DNA of 5,303 bases, taken from NCBI GenBank assembly GCA_021812825.1, contig JAKAMO010000156.1:1-5303 (forward strand). The letters run 5' to 3'. Within the stretch, counting starts at the first letter, position 1, and each line of letters starts with the position of its first letter. The stretch comes from a bacterium. Its GTDB lineage: Bacteria; Elusimicrobiota; Elusimicrobia; Elusimicrobiales; UBA9959. Shown here one piece after another: positions 4,466 through 5,303 of the stretch. The notes below the pieces were generated by a model. The model saw nothing but the letters and a program-made list of their open reading frames with translations. It searched no databases and was not told the origin of the DNA. The position numbers and the translations under genes were made by a program.

Positions 4466-5303
4466 GAAGTTCCACCCGGACGACTACCCGCGCCTGAAGC
4501 GGTATTTCGACGGCCAGCTTTACCCGCTCTGTCCGTATTCTCTCGCCTCGATGATAATCTGGAGCGGGTGCGCTCACGAGGCGTTCTACCTGGAGAAGGG
4601 GGGCGTGCTGCACCTTTCCGAGGTGGACATGGACCCGCCCCGCCGCGCCAGGCTGCTGCTGCCGCTCCACCTCCCGTTCCGCTACCCCACCCCGAAGGAG
4701 CTCGCCTGCTGGGCCAGGGATTTCGGCTGTACGGAATACCATTACGTGCCCCAGGATTACATCGACGTGATAGGGCTGGACAACGTTTCCGGCTTCTTCA
4801 CGGTGGCCGAGGAGTGCGGCTACTGCGACTATATCTATAATTCTTCGGACCTGGCGGAGCTGAAGGGCCACAAGTACTCGCGCAAGCGCAACATGATAGC
4901 GCAGTTCATGAAGACCGCCGGCAAGGACGTGAAGATCTCGCCGCTGAAAGGCGTCTGCCTGGCCAAGTGCCTGCAGGTCTTCGATACCTGGCAGGCCAGC
5001 AAGGGAACGCCGGCCCTCGACGATATCCCCAACTGCGAGCGGAGGGCCATAATAAACGGGCTCAATGATTTCACCGCGCTGGAGATGAGCGGGGTGGCGG
5101 TGGAGATAGGCGGCCGGCTGGCCGGCTTCGCTTTCGGTTCGAGGCTGAGCGCCGACACTTATACCCTTAACTTCGAAAAGGCCGACGCCTCGGTAAAGGG
5201 GCTCTACCAGTTCCTGGACAGGGAGGCCGCCAGGGCGGTAGCGCCCTGCTGCAGGTTCATAAACAAGGAGAACGACCTGGGCATACCGGGGATCAGGAAG
5301 GCC
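4458..5303 (+). CDS. DUF2156 protein, lysylphosphatidylglycerol-synthase C-terminal-like (partial)
   Basis: The frame is open from ATG 4458 to the right edge, 282 codons without a stop, so the C-terminus is cut off. Soluble DUF2156 proteins are about 290-300 residues, so little should be missing. Diagnostic segments are residues 125-151 (YIYNSSDLAEL, then KGHKYSRKRN and QFM) and 267-282 (FINKENDLGIPGIRKA), typical of the family, which shares its dual GNAT-like fold with the catalytic domain of MprF-type aminoacyl-phosphatidylglycerol synthases. No membrane helices are seen, so it should be cytoplasmic or peripheral. The acceptor and donor are unknown; aminoacyl or acyl transfer is inferred from fold. 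It overlaps the GNAT stop by 8 nt (ATGTTTAA). GGGGGA at 4446-4451, six bases upstream, may serve as ribosome binding site. The protein is cysteine-rich for a cytosolic enzyme, including C120, C123 and the C264-C265 pair. Confidence 0.85.
   Translation, partial: MFKKFHPDDYPRLKRYFDGQLYPLCPYSLASMIIWSGCAHEAFYLEKGGVLHLSEVDMDPPRRARLLLPLHLPFRYPTPKELACWARDFGCTEYHYVPQDYIDVIGLDNVSGFFTVAEECGYCDYIYNSSDLAELKGHKYSRKRNMIAQFMKTAGKDVKISPLKGVCLAKCLQVFDTWQASKGTPALDDIPNCERRAIINGLNDFTALEMSGVAVEIGGRLAGFAFGSRLSADTYTLNFEKADASVKGLYQFLDREAARAVAPCCRFINKENDLGIPGIRKA

Noticed and set aside
4368..4871. Minus-strand 167-codon open frame and the plus-strand frame at 4568-4840
   Set aside because: Both are shadows of the GNAT/DUF2156 coding frame, which carries the family motifs.
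1..5303. CRISPR array, tRNA, rRNA, insertion sequence or phage genes
   Set aside because: No spaced direct repeats, cloverleaf-like segment, transposase motifs or phage structural proteins were seen on either strand.

Overview
This is a GC-rich bacterial window with densely packed genes. Ile codons are often ATA and Arg codons often AGG despite the high GC. Non-coding stretches stand out as AT-rich islands. No rRNA, tRNA or universal marker gene is present, so the host cannot be fixed from sequence. The gene content (membrane polyferredoxin, DsbD-like protein, secreted M14 peptidase, DUF2156 protein) would suit an anaerobic or facultative Gram-negative-type bacterium. An uncultivated lineage such as Elusimicrobiota is a weak guess from codon style only.

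Layout. Positions 1-500 hold the 5' part of a minus-strand gene for a membrane protein resembling the membrane half of fused spermidine-synthase-like proteins; it runs off the left edge. Positions 501-525 are a 25-bp divergent promoter. Positions 526-2490 form a tight plus-strand operon of three genes: a NapH/NosR/FixG-type membrane polyferredoxin, a 64-residue zinc-ribbon protein, and a DsbD/CcdA-like (TauE/SafE-type) membrane protein. Positions 2491-2661 are a regulatory intergenic region with two overlapping hairpins, a sigma70-like promoter and two palindromes spaced like CRP/FNR-family operators. Positions 2662-3954 encode a secreted M14 zinc carboxypeptidase, closed by a strong intrinsic terminator at 3973-3998. 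Positions 4046-5303 hold a GNAT acetyltransferase overlapping by 8 nt a DUF2156 protein that runs off the right edge.

How the parts may work together. The polyferredoxin and the DsbD-like protein both have the architecture of electron or thiol relays through the inner membrane, so the first operon is plausibly a redox module; its final acceptor is unknown. The carboxypeptidase looks like an independent exported digestive or scavenging enzyme. The GNAT and DUF2156 genes look translationally coupled and both belong to acyl/aminoacyl-transfer superfamilies.

The most unusual signal is the divergent promoter. Two extended -10 elements, one per strand, overlap almost completely about a dyad centred on base 513. 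They place the predicted transcription starts 18 bp apart, and both start codons lie exactly 13 bp from the axis with no Shine-Dalgarno sequence. This predicts leaderless mRNAs on both strands. The GNAT gene shows the same 10-nt spacing from -10 box to ATG.
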